A DNA stretch of 64,000 nt from JANQOH01 sp965243325. Its GTDB lineage: Bacteria; Pseudomonadota; Alphaproteobacteria; UBA7887. This document shows, piece by piece, positions 35,970-45,143 of the stretch (its first letter is position 1; each line of letters begins with the position of its first letter). The stretch is taken from positions 1,302,001 to 1,366,000 of the forward strand of contig CBDEUQ010000003.1 of NCBI GenBank assembly GCA_965243325.1, written 5' to 3'. Position numbers and translations under genes: made by a program. The notes below the pieces were generated by a model. That model searched no databases and was not told the origin of the DNA. It saw nothing but the letters and a program-made list of their open reading frames with translations.

Positions 35970-38807
35970 TCAGAACCGCATTCCGAGCCGGAGGTTCGCG
36001 GTGTAGTCGCTGTCGTCCGATCCCGCGCCCGCTGCGGCGACCTCGCCGCTCAGCGACCAGCGGCCGTCGCGCCAGGTCCCGCCCAGACCCAATACCAGCC
36101 GTGTCCGGTCGGACTCCGAGCCGAGGCGCTCGCCCGAGACCGTGACCGCCGTCTCCGCATCGCCCAGCACCCGCTCCACGCCCAGGCGGCCGCGGAGGGC
36201 AAGCGTGCGCTCGCCGCCGCCCCACGCATGCGCGGTTTCCGCGGCGACGCCGAGCCCGGCGACGGAGGACCGTGCCGTGTCGAGCGAGACCCGTGTCCCT
36301 GTCGTGTCCGCGAACCCGCTCATCGACACCTCCGAGCCGACCAGCCACGCATGGGGAGTCAACTGTGCGCCCCCGCCGAAGGCGAAGCGCCGGCCCGTTT
36401 CGACGCCGAGGGAGCGGACCGTGGCCCGCGCGTCCGGCGCCAGCCGGCCCCGGCCGTCCGCGCGAAGGTCCGCCTCGTAGCGCGTCACCGAGGCGCGGCC
36501 GCCCGCGTACCAGCCGGCGGCGTCTTCCCAGGAGAGACCCAGCGACGCGCCGACGCCGTCCGCCGCGATCCCGCCGCCGCCCGTCGGCGCGGACACGTCC
36601 GCCGTACCCCGCACGCGGCGCAGCGAGGCCGAACCGGTCAGCGCCCCGGACGGCGACAGCGCCGCATCCATCCCCGCCTCGGCCGCGAAGCGGTCGAAGT
36701 CGTACGCGGCGCCCACGCTCGCGCGGTCCGCCGAGTAGGAGCCCCTTCCGCCGGCAAGCCGGACCCACGCGGGCGAGCCCGCGCGGCGCGGCCGCTCTCC
36801 GGCGCTCCCCGGGCGGTCCAGCCGCAGCAGGAACCCCGGAAGCGCCTCGTACACCGCGGCGCGCGGCGCCCAGGAGACTGCAAAATCCGCCGGCGCGAAC
36901 GCCCGCCCCGCGACGGTTGCCGAGGCCGCCAGGGTCACGTCGCGCGCCCCGAGGGGTGCCCGCAGCCCGGTCGCGCCCGTCATCCCGTCGTGCAGGATCG
37001 TCCCGTCGACCACGATCGTCGTCCGGCCGTCGTCGTTCCTGATCCCGCCCGCGATCGCCTCGCCCGGCCGGCGCCCGTCCAGTACCACGCCGACGTGCAG
37101 CGCGGCCCCGTCGCCCTCGGCCCGCACGGCAACCCCGGAGTCTGCGCCGACGCTGCCGCGGGGGCCGATCTCGACCCGGCCGCCGCCGTAAAGCCGCACC
37201 CCCGCCCCCACGCCCGTGCCGCCCCACAGGCGCCCGTTCACATGGACCTCCTGCGCGGCGGCCGGCCGGCGCGTGTTGTCGCTGGGATCCACCTCGACGT
37301 CCCGCAGGGCGGGGGCCTCGATCGGCTCCGTCCTGTTCTCGAACAGGCGCCCGGTGAGGCCGACCAGAATGCCGGAGCTGCCCGGGCCCTCCGCCTCGAC
37401 CGTCCCGCCGTCGACGCGAATGTCGATGCGGCCGTCGCCGGTGAAGTTGAACGCCCGAATTCCGGCGACGCTCTCCCCCGTCGCCGCGAGGGTCGAATCG
37501 CGAACGTCGATGGCGATGTCGCCCGTGCCCGCGTGGCGCTGGCCGCCGCCGATTGCCGTGGAACGGTCGCCTTCGACCTCGATGCGGACGTCGCGCGCGG
37601 CTATGTCGATATCGCCGTTCCTGTCATGAATGAAGGACATCCCGCCGGAGTCGGCGCCTCTCGTCACGATGTTGGTGCGCCGTACGTCGACGCGAATGTT
37701 GCCTTCGTCGCCCCAGTATCCGCCCCAGATGCCGTCGAAATACCGCCCGCCTTCCGCGTTCTCGTGCATGTGGTAGATGCCGTGGACGCTGGAGACATCG
37801 ATATCGACGTCCTGGATATCGTAGGAGAGGTCGCCGCCTTCTCCCCTCGAATAGTAAAAGGAAATACCGCTCGCTCCGTTGGATTCGGCCCTGACGTCGA
37901 TGGTGCTGTCCCGCACGAAGACGTTGGTTCGTCCGCTGCCGCGATGATAGCCGCGGATTCCGTCGATCGAGCTTCTCCCGCCGACATGTATTTTCACACC
38001 CTGGACATCGATATCGACGTCCCCGGCGCCGCGATGGGAGCCGAAGACGCCGGTGGCCCAGCGGGCGTCGACCTCGATGTCGGAGTCCTGCACGGCAACG
38101 GTCAGGTCGCCGTCGACGCTTTGGGAGCCAATGATGCCGGCCCATCCCCCTTCCACATCGACGGCAACGCCGCGGACGATGACATCCTGGTCGCCGCTGA
38201 ACGCGTCGCTCGCGTCGTATTGGTCGCCACGGTAGCTGTGGATGGCGAACGCGCGCCGCCAGTCGCTTCCGATCGAGAACGAGCCGCCCTCGATTTCCGT
38301 GCGCATCGCGCCCGACTCGCCGTAGTGGGCGACGGAGATCCCTCTCGCGTTCGAGGTCACGTCGGCGGACGAGAAGAGCGAGATGTCGCCCGTGTGGTCC
38401 GCATCGGTCTCGATCCTGACGGCGCTGTAGAGGGGGGTAGCGCCGTCGGAAAAGAACAGCCGGTCGTCGTCGGGGTCGTGGCGGTCGTAGCGTATCGAAA
38501 GGCCGTCGGCGAGCCGGATGGTGAAATCGCCTCCGCCCACCTCTCGGGTGCGGTACACGATGTTGCCGTCCGCGGCCGCGTCGTAGTTCGACGCCGAGCA
38601 CACGACCGGCGTCCCCGCTTGGGGCGGACCGCACTCGTTCTCCGCCCGCGCTGCGCCGGGGACGGCGAGCGCGACGGCCGCCACGATGACGGCGACGGCG
38701 AACGTGAGCCCGGCGCCCGCGCGCCGCGCGAGACCGGGCTCGGCATGCCTCGAGGCACGCGGCCTGTGGAACTCGAGCCGGCTTCCGCTGTCTGGCACGG
38801 CTTTCAT
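35970..38807 (-). CDS. Autotransporter (type V secretion) with beta-helix passenger
   Basis: A 945-residue outer-membrane autotransporter. An extended N-terminus of about 33 residues precedes the hydrophobic signal core FAVAVIVAAVALAVPGAARA. Residues 60-600 are a repetitive beta-helical passenger with many turns of the type GDIDIAARDVRIEVEG and VDIDVQGVKIHVGG. The last 280 or so residues form the translocator barrel (AWVRLAGGRGSYSADRA onward) and end in LRLGMRF, a proper C-terminal phenylalanine. The passenger has no visible protease triad, so adhesion or surface cover is the likely role. The gene is intact, unlike the one at 4.4 kb. Confidence 0.88.
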   Translation of the reverse strand: MKAVPDSGSRLEFHRPRASRHAEPGLARRAGAGLTFAVAVIVAAVALAVPGAARAENECGPPQAGTPVVCSASNYDAAADGNIVYRTREVGGGDFTIRLADGLSIRYDRHDPDDDRLFFSDGATPLYSAVRIETDADHTGDISLFSSADVTSNARGISVAHYGESGAMRTEIEGGSFSIGSDWRRAFAIHSYRGDQYDASDAFSGDQDVIVRGVAVDVEGGWAGIIGSQSVDGDLTVAVQDSDIEVDARWATGVFGSHRGAGDVDIDVQGVKIHVGGRSSIDGIRGYHRGSGRTNVFVRDSTIDVRAESNGASGISFYYSRGEGGDLSYDIQDVDIDVSSVHGIYHMHENAEGGRYFDGIWGGYWGDEGNIRVDVRRTNIVTRGADSGGMSFIHDRNGDIDIAARDVRIEVEGDRSTAIGGGQRHAGTGDIAIDVRDSTLAATGESVAGIRAFNFTGDGRIDIRVDGGTVEAEGPGSSGILVGLTGRLFENRTEPIEAPALRDVEVDPSDNTRRPAAAQEVHVNGRLWGGTGVGAGVRLYGGGRVEIGPRGSVGADSGVAVRAEGDGAALHVGVVLDGRRPGEAIAGGIRNDDGRTTIVVDGTILHDGMTGATGLRAPLGARDVTLAASATVAGRAFAPADFAVSWAPRAAVYEALPGFLLRLDRPGSAGERPRRAGSPAWVRLAGGRGSYSADRASVGAAYDFDRFAAEAGMDAALSPSGALTGSASLRRVRGTADVSAPTGGGGIAADGVGASLGLSWEDAAGWYAGGRASVTRYEADLRADGRGRLAPDARATVRSLGVETGRRFAFGGGAQLTPHAWLVGSEVSMSGFADTTGTRVSLDTARSSVAGLGVAAETAHAWGGGERTLALRGRLGVERVLGDAETAVTVSGERLGSESDRTRLVLGLGGTWRDGRWSLSGEVAAAGAGSDDSDYTANLRLGMRF

Positions 38808-38933
38808 CCTCCCTTGTCGTTCGGCGCCTGGATCGGCCGCCGATCAGCGTGATAGCGCATTGAGCCCCGTTGCTGCCGGGGGTCAAGTGCCGACGCCGCA
38901 CAACACGCGGTCCGCATGCGCCGCGCCGGCGCG

Positions 38934-40109
38934 TCAGCGCGCGAGCTGTTCGTAGAGCGCGAGCGTCTCCCGGCACATAGCCTCGGCGGTGTAGCGCGAG
39001 AGCACGCGGGCGCGGCCGGCGGCGCCGATTTCCGGCCACCGCTCGCGCGCCGCAAGGGCGCGCGCGAGGACCTCGGCGAGAGCTTCGGCGTTCCCCGGCG
39101 GCGCCAGCCAGCCGGTCTCGCCGTGGCGTACCGTTTCGCGGCCGCCGCCGTGGTCCGCGGCGACGACCGGTCGCGCCATCGCCTGCGCTTCCGCCGTCAC
39201 GCGCCCGAAGGCCTCCGGCTCCGTCGACGGCGCGACGACGAGGTCGGCCGCCGCGTAGGCGGCCGGCATGTCGGTGCACGGGCCGACGAGGCGGACCTGC
39301 GCCGCGAGGCCCAGGCGCGCGATCAGCGCTTCGAGCTCGCCGCGGTAGCGGCGCCTCCCCTGATCGTCGCCGACCAGGGCGCAGCGCACGTCCGCGCGCC
39401 CGAGCCGCGCCAGGGCTTCGATGAGCACCGCGTGGCCCTTCCAGTGGGTCACCCGCCCCGGCAGCATGATCGCCGGGCCGTCGTCGAAGTCCCAGGCGAG
39501 GCGCAGCCTTCGCCGCCGCTCGGGCGCGACCGCCGCCGGGTCGAAGCGCGCGGTGTCGATGCCGCGGTGGATGAGGCGGATTCTCTCCGCCGGCGTCGCG
39601 TACACGGCGCGCAGGTGGCGGGCGATGTGCTCCGAAATCGCGATCACCCGGTCGCCGCGCGTCATCACCGCGTTGTACGCGCGCTTGAGGCGCCCACGGT
39701 GGCCGTAGGTGCCGTGAAACGTGGTGACGAAGCGCCGCCCGAGGCGCCTCGCCGCCGCCTCCGCGCTCCATGCCGGCGCGCGCGAGCGCGCGTGCACGAT
39801 GTCCGCGTCCCACGCGGCGGCGAGGTCCGCCAGCGCGCGCGCGTTGCGCCACAGGCGCGCCGGGTTCTTGCTGTCGAGCGGCAGGCGGATGTGGCGGGCT
39901 CCGGCCGCTTCCATCTCCGCCGCGCGCGGCCCGCCGGCGGACGCGACCAGCGCCGTCGCGCCGTCGGCGGCGAGCGCGGCGGCGATCTGAAGCGCTTCCT
40001 CGGCGACGCCGCCGGCGCCGGAATGCGGCAGCACCTGAAGCACGACGAGGCCGCGCCCGCCGGTCGAGCCGGGCCGGGTCGGCGGCGGTGCGGATCGGGG
40101 TGCGGTCAT
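38934..40109 (-). CDS. Glycosyltransferase family 4
   Basis: A 391-residue GT-B fold enzyme. The N-terminal half has VLQVLPHSGAGGVAEEALQIA and DADIVHARSRAPAWSA; the donor-binding half has MLPGRVTHWKGHAVLIEALA and the E-x7-E motif APSTEPEAFGRVTAEAQAMA, then PVVAADHGGGRETV. It resembles the WaaG/RfaB type that acts on LPS or capsule. The sugar and acceptor are unknown. It is transcribed away from the DMT transporter gene. Confidence 0.92.
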   Translation of the reverse strand: MTAPRSAPPPTRPGSTGGRGLVVLQVLPHSGAGGVAEEALQIAAALAADGATALVASAGGPRAAEMEAAGARHIRLPLDSKNPARLWRNARALADLAAAWDADIVHARSRAPAWSAEAAARRLGRRFVTTFHGTYGHRGRLKRAYNAVMTRGDRVIAISEHIARHLRAVYATPAERIRLIHRGIDTARFDPAAVAPERRRRLRLAWDFDDGPAIMLPGRVTHWKGHAVLIEALARLGRADVRCALVGDDQGRRRYRGELEALIARLGLAAQVRLVGPCTDMPAAYAAADLVVAPSTEPEAFGRVTAEAQAMARPVVAADHGGGRETVRHGETGWLAPPGNAEALAEVLARALAARERWPEIGAAGRARVLSRYTAEAMCRETLALYEQLAR

Positions 40110-40293
40110 GCCGTGGGTTCGGGGGGAGGGGATACGGGGCGACGGTCCCTGGCTCGCCGTCCATGCTGTTCCCCGCGACCGCTCTTTGCAACCGCCGCGA
40201 GGCGATGGCGGGGCGCCGTCGTTCGCGCTACGGTCGCGCCCGCCCGTCGACGCACGCGCAGGTCACATTCCCCGGCGGCGGAGGTTCCGTTCC

Positions 40294-41256
40294 ATGGCGC
40301 TCGACGTTCCCCGCTCCGCCGTCTCCGACGCCGTCCGGCGGAAACGCGTCGGCATGCTCTGCATCCTCGCCGCGGTGCTGGCGCTCACGCTCCAGGACGC
40401 GCTGGTCAAGTGGCTGAGCGACACCTTTCCGCTGCCCGAGATCACGCTGTCGCGCTCGCTCGTCGCCATCGCCGTCACTCTCGTGATTCTCCGCCTGGAG
40501 GGCGGCGCCGCGCTGCTGCGAACGCGGCGGCCGGGTCTGCACGCGCTACGGGCGCTGCTGCTGCTGGTCACCAGCGTGTGCTTCTTCACGAGCATCGCGA
40601 GCATGCCGCTCGCCGAGGCCACAGCGATCTTCTTCGTCGGGCCGCTGTTCATCACCGCCTTGTCGGTGCCGCTGCTGGGCGAGCGCGTCGGGCCGCGGCG
40701 CTGGGCCGCCGTCCTCGTCGGCATGGCGGGCGTGCTGGTCATGGTGCGGCCGGGGTCGGGCGCCCTCGACCCGGTGGCGCTGCTGCCCGTCGGCGCGGCG
40801 CTCGCCTACGCCCTGCTGCAGATCGTCACCCGCCGGCTGGGTCGCACCGACCGGGCCTCGGCGATGGCGTTCTACGTCCACCTTGCCTTCGTCGCGGCGA
40901 GCGTCGCCGCCGGCGTTGCCGCGGGCGACGGTCGTTTCGCCGGCGGCGGCCACGTCGGCGGCGAGTTCCTGCTGCGCGCGTGGTCGTGGCCGCACGGCCC
41001 CGAGATCGCGCTTCTGCTCGGCTGCGGCGTCCTCATCGGCATCGGCGCCTGGTGCCTGTCGCAGGCCTACCGCGTCGCCCCGCCGGCGCACATCGCGCCG
41101 CTCGAATACGCGGCGCTGCCGCTGTCGGTCGTCTGGGGCGGCCTCCTGTGGGGCGAGTGGCCCGACGGGCAGGCCGCGCTCGGCATGGCGCTGATCGCCG
41201 GCAGCGGCCTCTACGTGTTCCATCGCGAGACGGCGCGCCGTCGCGTTCTGCGTTGA
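40294..41256 (+). CDS. DMT-superfamily transporter (two EamA domains)
   Basis: A 320-residue inner-membrane protein with ten predicted helices in two EamA repeats. The first repeat has LALTLQDALVKWLS and the end RPGSGALDPVALLPVGAALAYALLQ; the second has LGCGVLIGIGAWCLSQAYR, then IAPLEYAALPLSVVWGGLLWGEWP. The ATG at 40294 is chosen for the family start. Such carriers often export metabolites. Substrate unknown. Confidence 0.9.
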   Translation: MALDVPRSAVSDAVRRKRVGMLCILAAVLALTLQDALVKWLSDTFPLPEITLSRSLVAIAVTLVILRLEGGAALLRTRRPGLHALRALLLLVTSVCFFTSIASMPLAEATAIFFVGPLFITALSVPLLGERVGPRRWAAVLVGMAGVLVMVRPGSGALDPVALLPVGAALAYALLQIVTRRLGRTDRASAMAFYVHLAFVAASVAAGVAAGDGRFAGGGHVGGEFLLRAWSWPHGPEIALLLGCGVLIGIGAWCLSQAYRVAPPAHIAPLEYAALPLSVVWGGLLWGEWPDGQAALGMALIAGSGLYVFHRETARRRVLR

Positions 41257-41320
41257 TTCGCCGGTCCCGGTAGCCATATAACGGGGCGCCTCCCACTGTT
41301 CCGAACGACGAGGTTTGACG

Positions 41321-42037
41321 ATGGCATTCGAACGCAGGCCCATGATGGCGAGCGTGGGCACCACGGCGCGGGCCGGCATCGACGAAGGTCTGCGCGCCTT
41401 CATGCTCAAGGTCTACAACTACATGTGCCTCGGTCTCGGGGTGACGGGCGCGGTCGCGCTGTTCACCGCGAGCTCGCCGGCCATGATGCAGGCGATCTTC
41501 GGCACGCCGCTGCAGTGGCTCGTGATGCTGTCGCCGCTCGCCTTCATTCTCATCATGTCCTTCGGGATCAACAAGCTCAGTCCCGGGGCCTGCCAGGCCC
41601 TATTCTGGGCCTTCTCGGCGGTCATGGGGCTGTCCATGGCGTCGGTCTTCATCGTTTTCACCGGCACCAGCATCGCGCGGGTGTTCTTCATCACCGCCGC
41701 CGCGTTCGCCGGTCTGAGCCTCTACGGCTACACCACGAAGAAGAACCTGAGCGGCATGGGGTCGTTCCTGATCATGGGGCTGATCGGCATCCTGATCGCC
41801 ATGGTCGTGAACATCTTCCTCGCATCGTCGGCGCTGCACTTCGCGATCTCGGTGCTCGGCGTGCTGATCTTCGCCGGACTGACCGCGTACGACACGCAGC
41901 GGATCAAGCTCTCGTACTACGCCGCCGACGGCGCGGCGGTGGCCGAGAAGAAGGCGATCTACGGCGCTCTCAGCCTGTATCTCGACTTCATCAACATGTT
42001 CTATTTCCTGCTCGCGCTGTTCGGGAACCGCGAGTAG
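41321..42037 (+). CDS. Bax inhibitor-1/YccA family membrane protein
   Basis: A 238-residue protein with seven membrane helices. It starts with FERRPMMASVGTTARAGID, and has the BI-1 markers LKVYNYMCLGLGVTGAVAL and GLTAYDTQRIKLSYY, where the D in TAYDTQ belongs to the pH-sensing aspartate pair of the family. Relatives such as YbhL and YccA interact with FtsH or conduct calcium. It is followed by a strong hairpin terminator. Confidence 0.93.
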   Translation: MAFERRPMMASVGTTARAGIDEGLRAFMLKVYNYMCLGLGVTGAVALFTASSPAMMQAIFGTPLQWLVMLSPLAFILIMSFGINKLSPGACQALFWAFSAVMGLSMASVFIVFTGTSIARVFFITAAAFAGLSLYGYTTKKNLSGMGSFLIMGLIGILIAMVVNIFLASSALHFAISVLGVLIFAGLTAYDTQRIKLSYYAADGAAVAEKKAIYGALSLYLDFINMFYFLLALFGNRE

Positions 42038-42050
42038 CCGCCGGCGCATC

Positions 42051-42090
42051 CGGCGCCGCGCGGCGGTCTCCTCGACACCGCGCGGCGCCG
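42051..42090 (+). terminator. Hairpin with 13-bp perfect stem
   Basis: CGGCGCCGCGCGG at 42051-42063 pairs perfectly with CCGCGCGGCGCCG at 42078-42090 around a 14-base loop. It lies 14 bp after the BI-1 stop and before tRNA-Lys. No U-run follows, so termination would rest on the stem. Confidence 0.6.
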
Positions 42091-42116
42091 CCTGCTAGTA
42101 CGCAATCTCCCCCGAG

Positions 42117-42192
<76 letters not shown>

Positions 42193-42379
42193 TCGGCTCG
42201 GGGTTCCTCTACGGTTCGGAAGAATGGCGCGGCCGGTGGCCGGTGAGCCTGTTGCCCGCGGCGCGACGGGCAGTCTATCGTGGCCGCATGGCGCAGGCGT
42301 TCGATACGCTCGCGGCGCTCGGGAGCCGCATGGCGCGGCGCGCGGCGGTCGCGTTCGGCCGGTTGCGGCCGAGGCCGTC

Positions 42380-43228
42380 ATGACGGCGGCGCGCGCGGTG
42401 CGCCCGCACGGCGAGCGCCCGACGGTGCGGATGACCCGCCGCGAGCTCGTGCAGGGCCTCGCCTCCGGGGCGGTGGTCGCCTTCGGCGGCGCGGCCGTCG
42501 GCGGCTGCGAGCAGAACCGGGCGCTGGGGCGCGAGCAACTGGTGCTGGTCTCCGACGGCGCGCTGGCGCAGCTTTCCGCCGGCGTCTGGCATGAGGCGCG
42601 CTCGACGACCCCTGAGACCCGTGACCCCGCGGCGCGCGCCCGCGTGCGCCGCGCCGGGGGGCGCATCGTTGAGGCGGCGCACCGCTTCTTTCCCCGCCGC
42701 GGGCTCGACACCTACGACTGGGAGTTCGTCGCCTTCGAGGACGAGCAGGTCAACGCCTGGGTGCTGCCGGGCGGCAAGGTCGGGTTCTACACCGGCATCC
42801 TCGACATCATGGACAACGACGACCAGGTGGCGACGGTGATGGGGCACGAGGTCGGCCACGTCGTCGGCCGCCACGCCGCCGAACGCTACAGCCAGCAGGT
42901 CCTCGCCCAGGGCATGATGGTTGCCGCCAACGTCGCGCTGGCGTCTTCCGACTCGCGGCACGCCCGCGAGGTCGCCGCCGTGCTCGGCGCCGGCGTCACC
43001 TTCGGCATCGTCCTGCCGTACTCGCGCCGGCACGAGTACGAGGCCGACCGCCTCGGCGTCGACTTCATGCTCGGCGCGCGCTACGCGGCGCCCGAGGCGC
43101 TGCGGTTCTGGGAGTCCATGGCGGAGCGCTCCGCGCGCGCGCCGCTCGAGTTCATGAGCACCCATCCGTCCGACGCGAACCGCATCGCCGCCATGCAGAG
43201 ACACATCGCGGTGCGCGCCGCCGCTTGA
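42380..43228 (+). CDS. M48-family metalloprotease, Tat-type lipoprotein
   Basis: A 282-residue protein. The N-terminus has a twin-arginine type signal, MTRRELVQGLASG, and a lipobox AVGGC with the lipid-bearing cysteine at 43. The zinc site HEVGH is at residues 156-160, with the third ligand in RRHEYEADRLG. FMSTHPSDANRI is the usual C-terminal motif of the LoiP/BepA-type M48 peptidases, which check outer-membrane proteins. The start at 42380 is tentative; an ATG at 42431, directly before the RR, would also give a good signal. Confidence 0.9.
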   Translation: MTAARAVRPHGERPTVRMTRRELVQGLASGAVVAFGGAAVGGCEQNRALGREQLVLVSDGALAQLSAGVWHEARSTTPETRDPAARARVRRAGGRIVEAAHRFFPRRGLDTYDWEFVAFEDEQVNAWVLPGGKVGFYTGILDIMDNDDQVATVMGHEVGHVVGRHAAERYSQQVLAQGMMVAANVALASSDSRHAREVAAVLGAGVTFGIVLPYSRRHEYEADRLGVDFMLGARYAAPEALRFWESMAERSARAPLEFMSTHPSDANRIAAMQRHIAVRAAA

Positions 43229-43235
43229 CGGCCCC

Positions 43236-44396
43236 ATGTCCGTCCTGCCGAGCCACGACCGCATTCTCACGACGCACGCCGGCAGCCTGCCGCGGCCGCC
43301 GGAGCTTCTTGCTCTGCTCCAGGCCCGCGAAGCGGGCGAGACGGGCGCGGCGGAGGCGTTCGCCGCCCGCGTCCGAGAGGACGTGGCGGAGGTCGTCCGG
43401 CGCCAGGTCGCGGCGGGGATCGACGCGGTCAGCGACGGCGAGTTCAGCAAGCCCAGCTATTCGGCCTACGTCACCGAGCGTCTGAGCGGCTTCGGCGGCG
43501 AGGCGCGGAAGCGCCGCTCGGCGCGCGACCTGCAGGAGTTCCCGCGCTACGGCCGCCGCCTCGTCGAGATCGGCGGCACCGTGCCGGCGGTGTCCACCAG
43601 GGCGTGCATCGGCCCGGTCGCGCCCGCCGACGGCGCGCCGCTTGCCGCCGACCTCGAGAATTTCGCCGCCGCCGTCGCTGCGGCGAAGCCGGCCGCGGCG
43701 TTCCTGAACGCCGCCTCGCCCGGGGTGGTGGCGATCTTTCTCGAGAACCGGCACTACCCGAGCCACGAGGCCTACGTGGCCGCCGTCGCCGAGGCCATGC
43801 GCGAGGAGTACGAGGCGATCGTCGCCGCCGGCTTCCTGTTGCAGATCGACGCCCCCGACCTCGCCATGGGGCGCCACCTGCTGTTCAAGCACGAGGACGA
43901 GGCGGCGTTTCGCGCCGCCGCCGCCGTCCACGTCGAGGCGATCAACGATGCCACCCGGAACATCGCGCCCGAGCGCATGCGGCTGCATCTGTGCTGGGGC
44001 AACTACCAGGGGCCGCACCACTGCGACATTCCGCTCGAACGCATCCTCGACATCGTCCTTCGCGCCCGGCCGGCGGCGATTTCCCTGGAGGGCGCGAACC
44101 CGCGGCACGAGTTCGAGTGGGTGGTGTTCCGCGACATCCCGCTGCCCGACGACAAGGTGCTGATCCCCGGCGTCATCGATTCGACGTCCAATTTCATCGA
44201 GCATCCGGAGACGGTGGCGCAGCGCATCGAGCGCTACGCCGGCGTCGTCGGCCGCGAGCGCGTGATCGCCGGGTCCGACTGCGGCTTCTCGACGTTCGCC
44301 GGACTGCCCAACGTCGACCCGGACATCGCCTGGGCCAAGCTCGAGGCGCTCGCCGAGGGCGCCGCGCGCGCGTCCGACCGGCTCTGGCGCCGCTAG
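43236..44396 (+). CDS. Cobalamin-independent methionine synthase II-like methyltransferase
   Basis: A 386-residue protein related to the C-terminal catalytic half of MetE and to epoxyalkane:CoM transferases. It begins TTHAGSLPRPPELLALL and has zinc-binding motifs: H and C in RLHLCWGN, and the late C in IAGSDCGFSTFAG. The BDGEFSKPSYSAYV-type segment (SDGEFSKPSYSAYV) fits the family. Without the N-terminal MetE half it cannot be assumed to use folate polyglutamate, so the methyl donor is uncertain. It starts 8 bp after the M48 gene and its stop overlaps the convergent VOC gene. Confidence 0.88.
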   Translation: MSVLPSHDRILTTHAGSLPRPPELLALLQAREAGETGAAEAFAARVREDVAEVVRRQVAAGIDAVSDGEFSKPSYSAYVTERLSGFGGEARKRRSARDLQEFPRYGRRLVEIGGTVPAVSTRACIGPVAPADGAPLAADLENFAAAVAAAKPAAAFLNAASPGVVAIFLENRHYPSHEAYVAAVAEAMREEYEAIVAAGFLLQIDAPDLAMGRHLLFKHEDEAAFRAAAAVHVEAINDATRNIAPERMRLHLCWGNYQGPHHCDIPLERILDIVLRARPAAISLEGANPRHEFEWVVFRDIPLPDDKVLIPGVIDSTSNFIEHPETVAQRIERYAGVVGRERVIAGSDCGFSTFAGLPNVDPDIAWAKLEALAEGAARASDRLWRR

Positions 44397-45112
44397 CCTC
44401 CGGATGCGTGCAGCAGGCGGAGCCGCAAATACCGCGACAATGCCCCGAACCCTTCGAGCACGAGGCCGGGTTCGGAGAAGCCGATCTCTCCGTTCGGCGT
44501 GTCCAGCCGGATCGACAGGCACTCCGGCCCTTCGGTCGCACGGAGTTCGAGCGCGAACGCTTCGAACGTTCCGTTCAGGTCCGCCGCCTTGGGCGAGGTG
44601 AGCGAGAAATCGACGACGCGACACTCGGGTTCGCCGCGGAACCCGGGTCGATCCGGGCGGGCGATCCACTGGATGACGCAGGGCCGTGTGGTGCGGAATC
44701 CCGGCCCGACGATGCCGCGGGTGTAGGTGCGGCGCCCGTGCGGGCTGTCGTTGTCCAGCCGTTCGACCCGCTCGACCGGAGACCCTGCCGCCTTCGCGAC
44801 CGCGCGGAAGCGGTCGAAATCGCCGGTGGCGAGATGCCAGAAGACGGGCGCCGGCGTCTCGTATTCTCCCAGGATTGCCTTGAGGAGGTGAAATCCCCGG
44901 TGGGCGGGATTGGGCCCCAGCACTTCCAGCATGGCCCCGTCGGGAAGCGGCAGGACCGCGCTCCAGTACCACTGCCCGTCCTCCGGCTCGGTCATGACGA
45001 CGCGGGCGCCGGTCCTGGACGCCAGCCAATCGGCGCCCTTCCGCGTGTCGCGGACGCCCAGAGCGACGTGGTCGAACTCGAACGGCCCCCTCCTTTCCGC
45101 GATGCCGTTCAT
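44393..45112 (-). CDS. VOC-family (glyoxalase-like) protein
   Basis: A 239-residue protein. The N-terminal FEFDHVALGVRDTRKGADWL and ARVVMTEPEDGQWYWSAVL fit the PF13468-type glyoxalase-like fold, with H15 in DHVALGV as a metal-ligand candidate. The second half FSLTSPKAADLNGTFEAFAL then L.LDTPNGEIGF completes a paired beta-alpha-beta architecture. It lies 31 bp after the tauC-like gene and is the fourth gene of that operon, which suggests a link to the transported compound. Confidence 0.85.
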   Translation of the reverse strand: MNGIAERRGPFEFDHVALGVRDTRKGADWLASRTGARVVMTEPEDGQWYWSAVLPLPDGAMLEVLGPNPAHRGFHLLKAILGEYETPAPVFWHLATGDFDRFRAVAKAAGSPVERVERLDNDSPHGRRTYTRGIVGPGFRTTRPCVIQWIARPDRPGFRGEPECRVVDFSLTSPKAADLNGTFEAFALELRATEGPECLSIRLDTPNGEIGFSEPGLVLEGFGALSRYLRLRLLHASGG

Positions 45113-45143
45113 TCGGGGTTCCCCGCGCGCGCCGCGGCCGGCT

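Noticed and set aside
36228..38852. An 874-residue plus-strand frame opposite the autotransporter
   Set aside because: Antisense shadow of a repetitive GC-rich gene; no signal peptide, domain or ribosome-binding site.
42288..42383. A 31-residue leader-like frame that overlaps the M48 start by ATGA
   Set aside because: No ribosome-binding site, no conservation evidence and typical shadow composition; the overlap alone is not enough.
43152..45029. A long minus-strand frame opposite the MetE-like gene
   Set aside because: The only genuine part is antisense to or out of frame with the VOC gene; the rest is shadow sequence.
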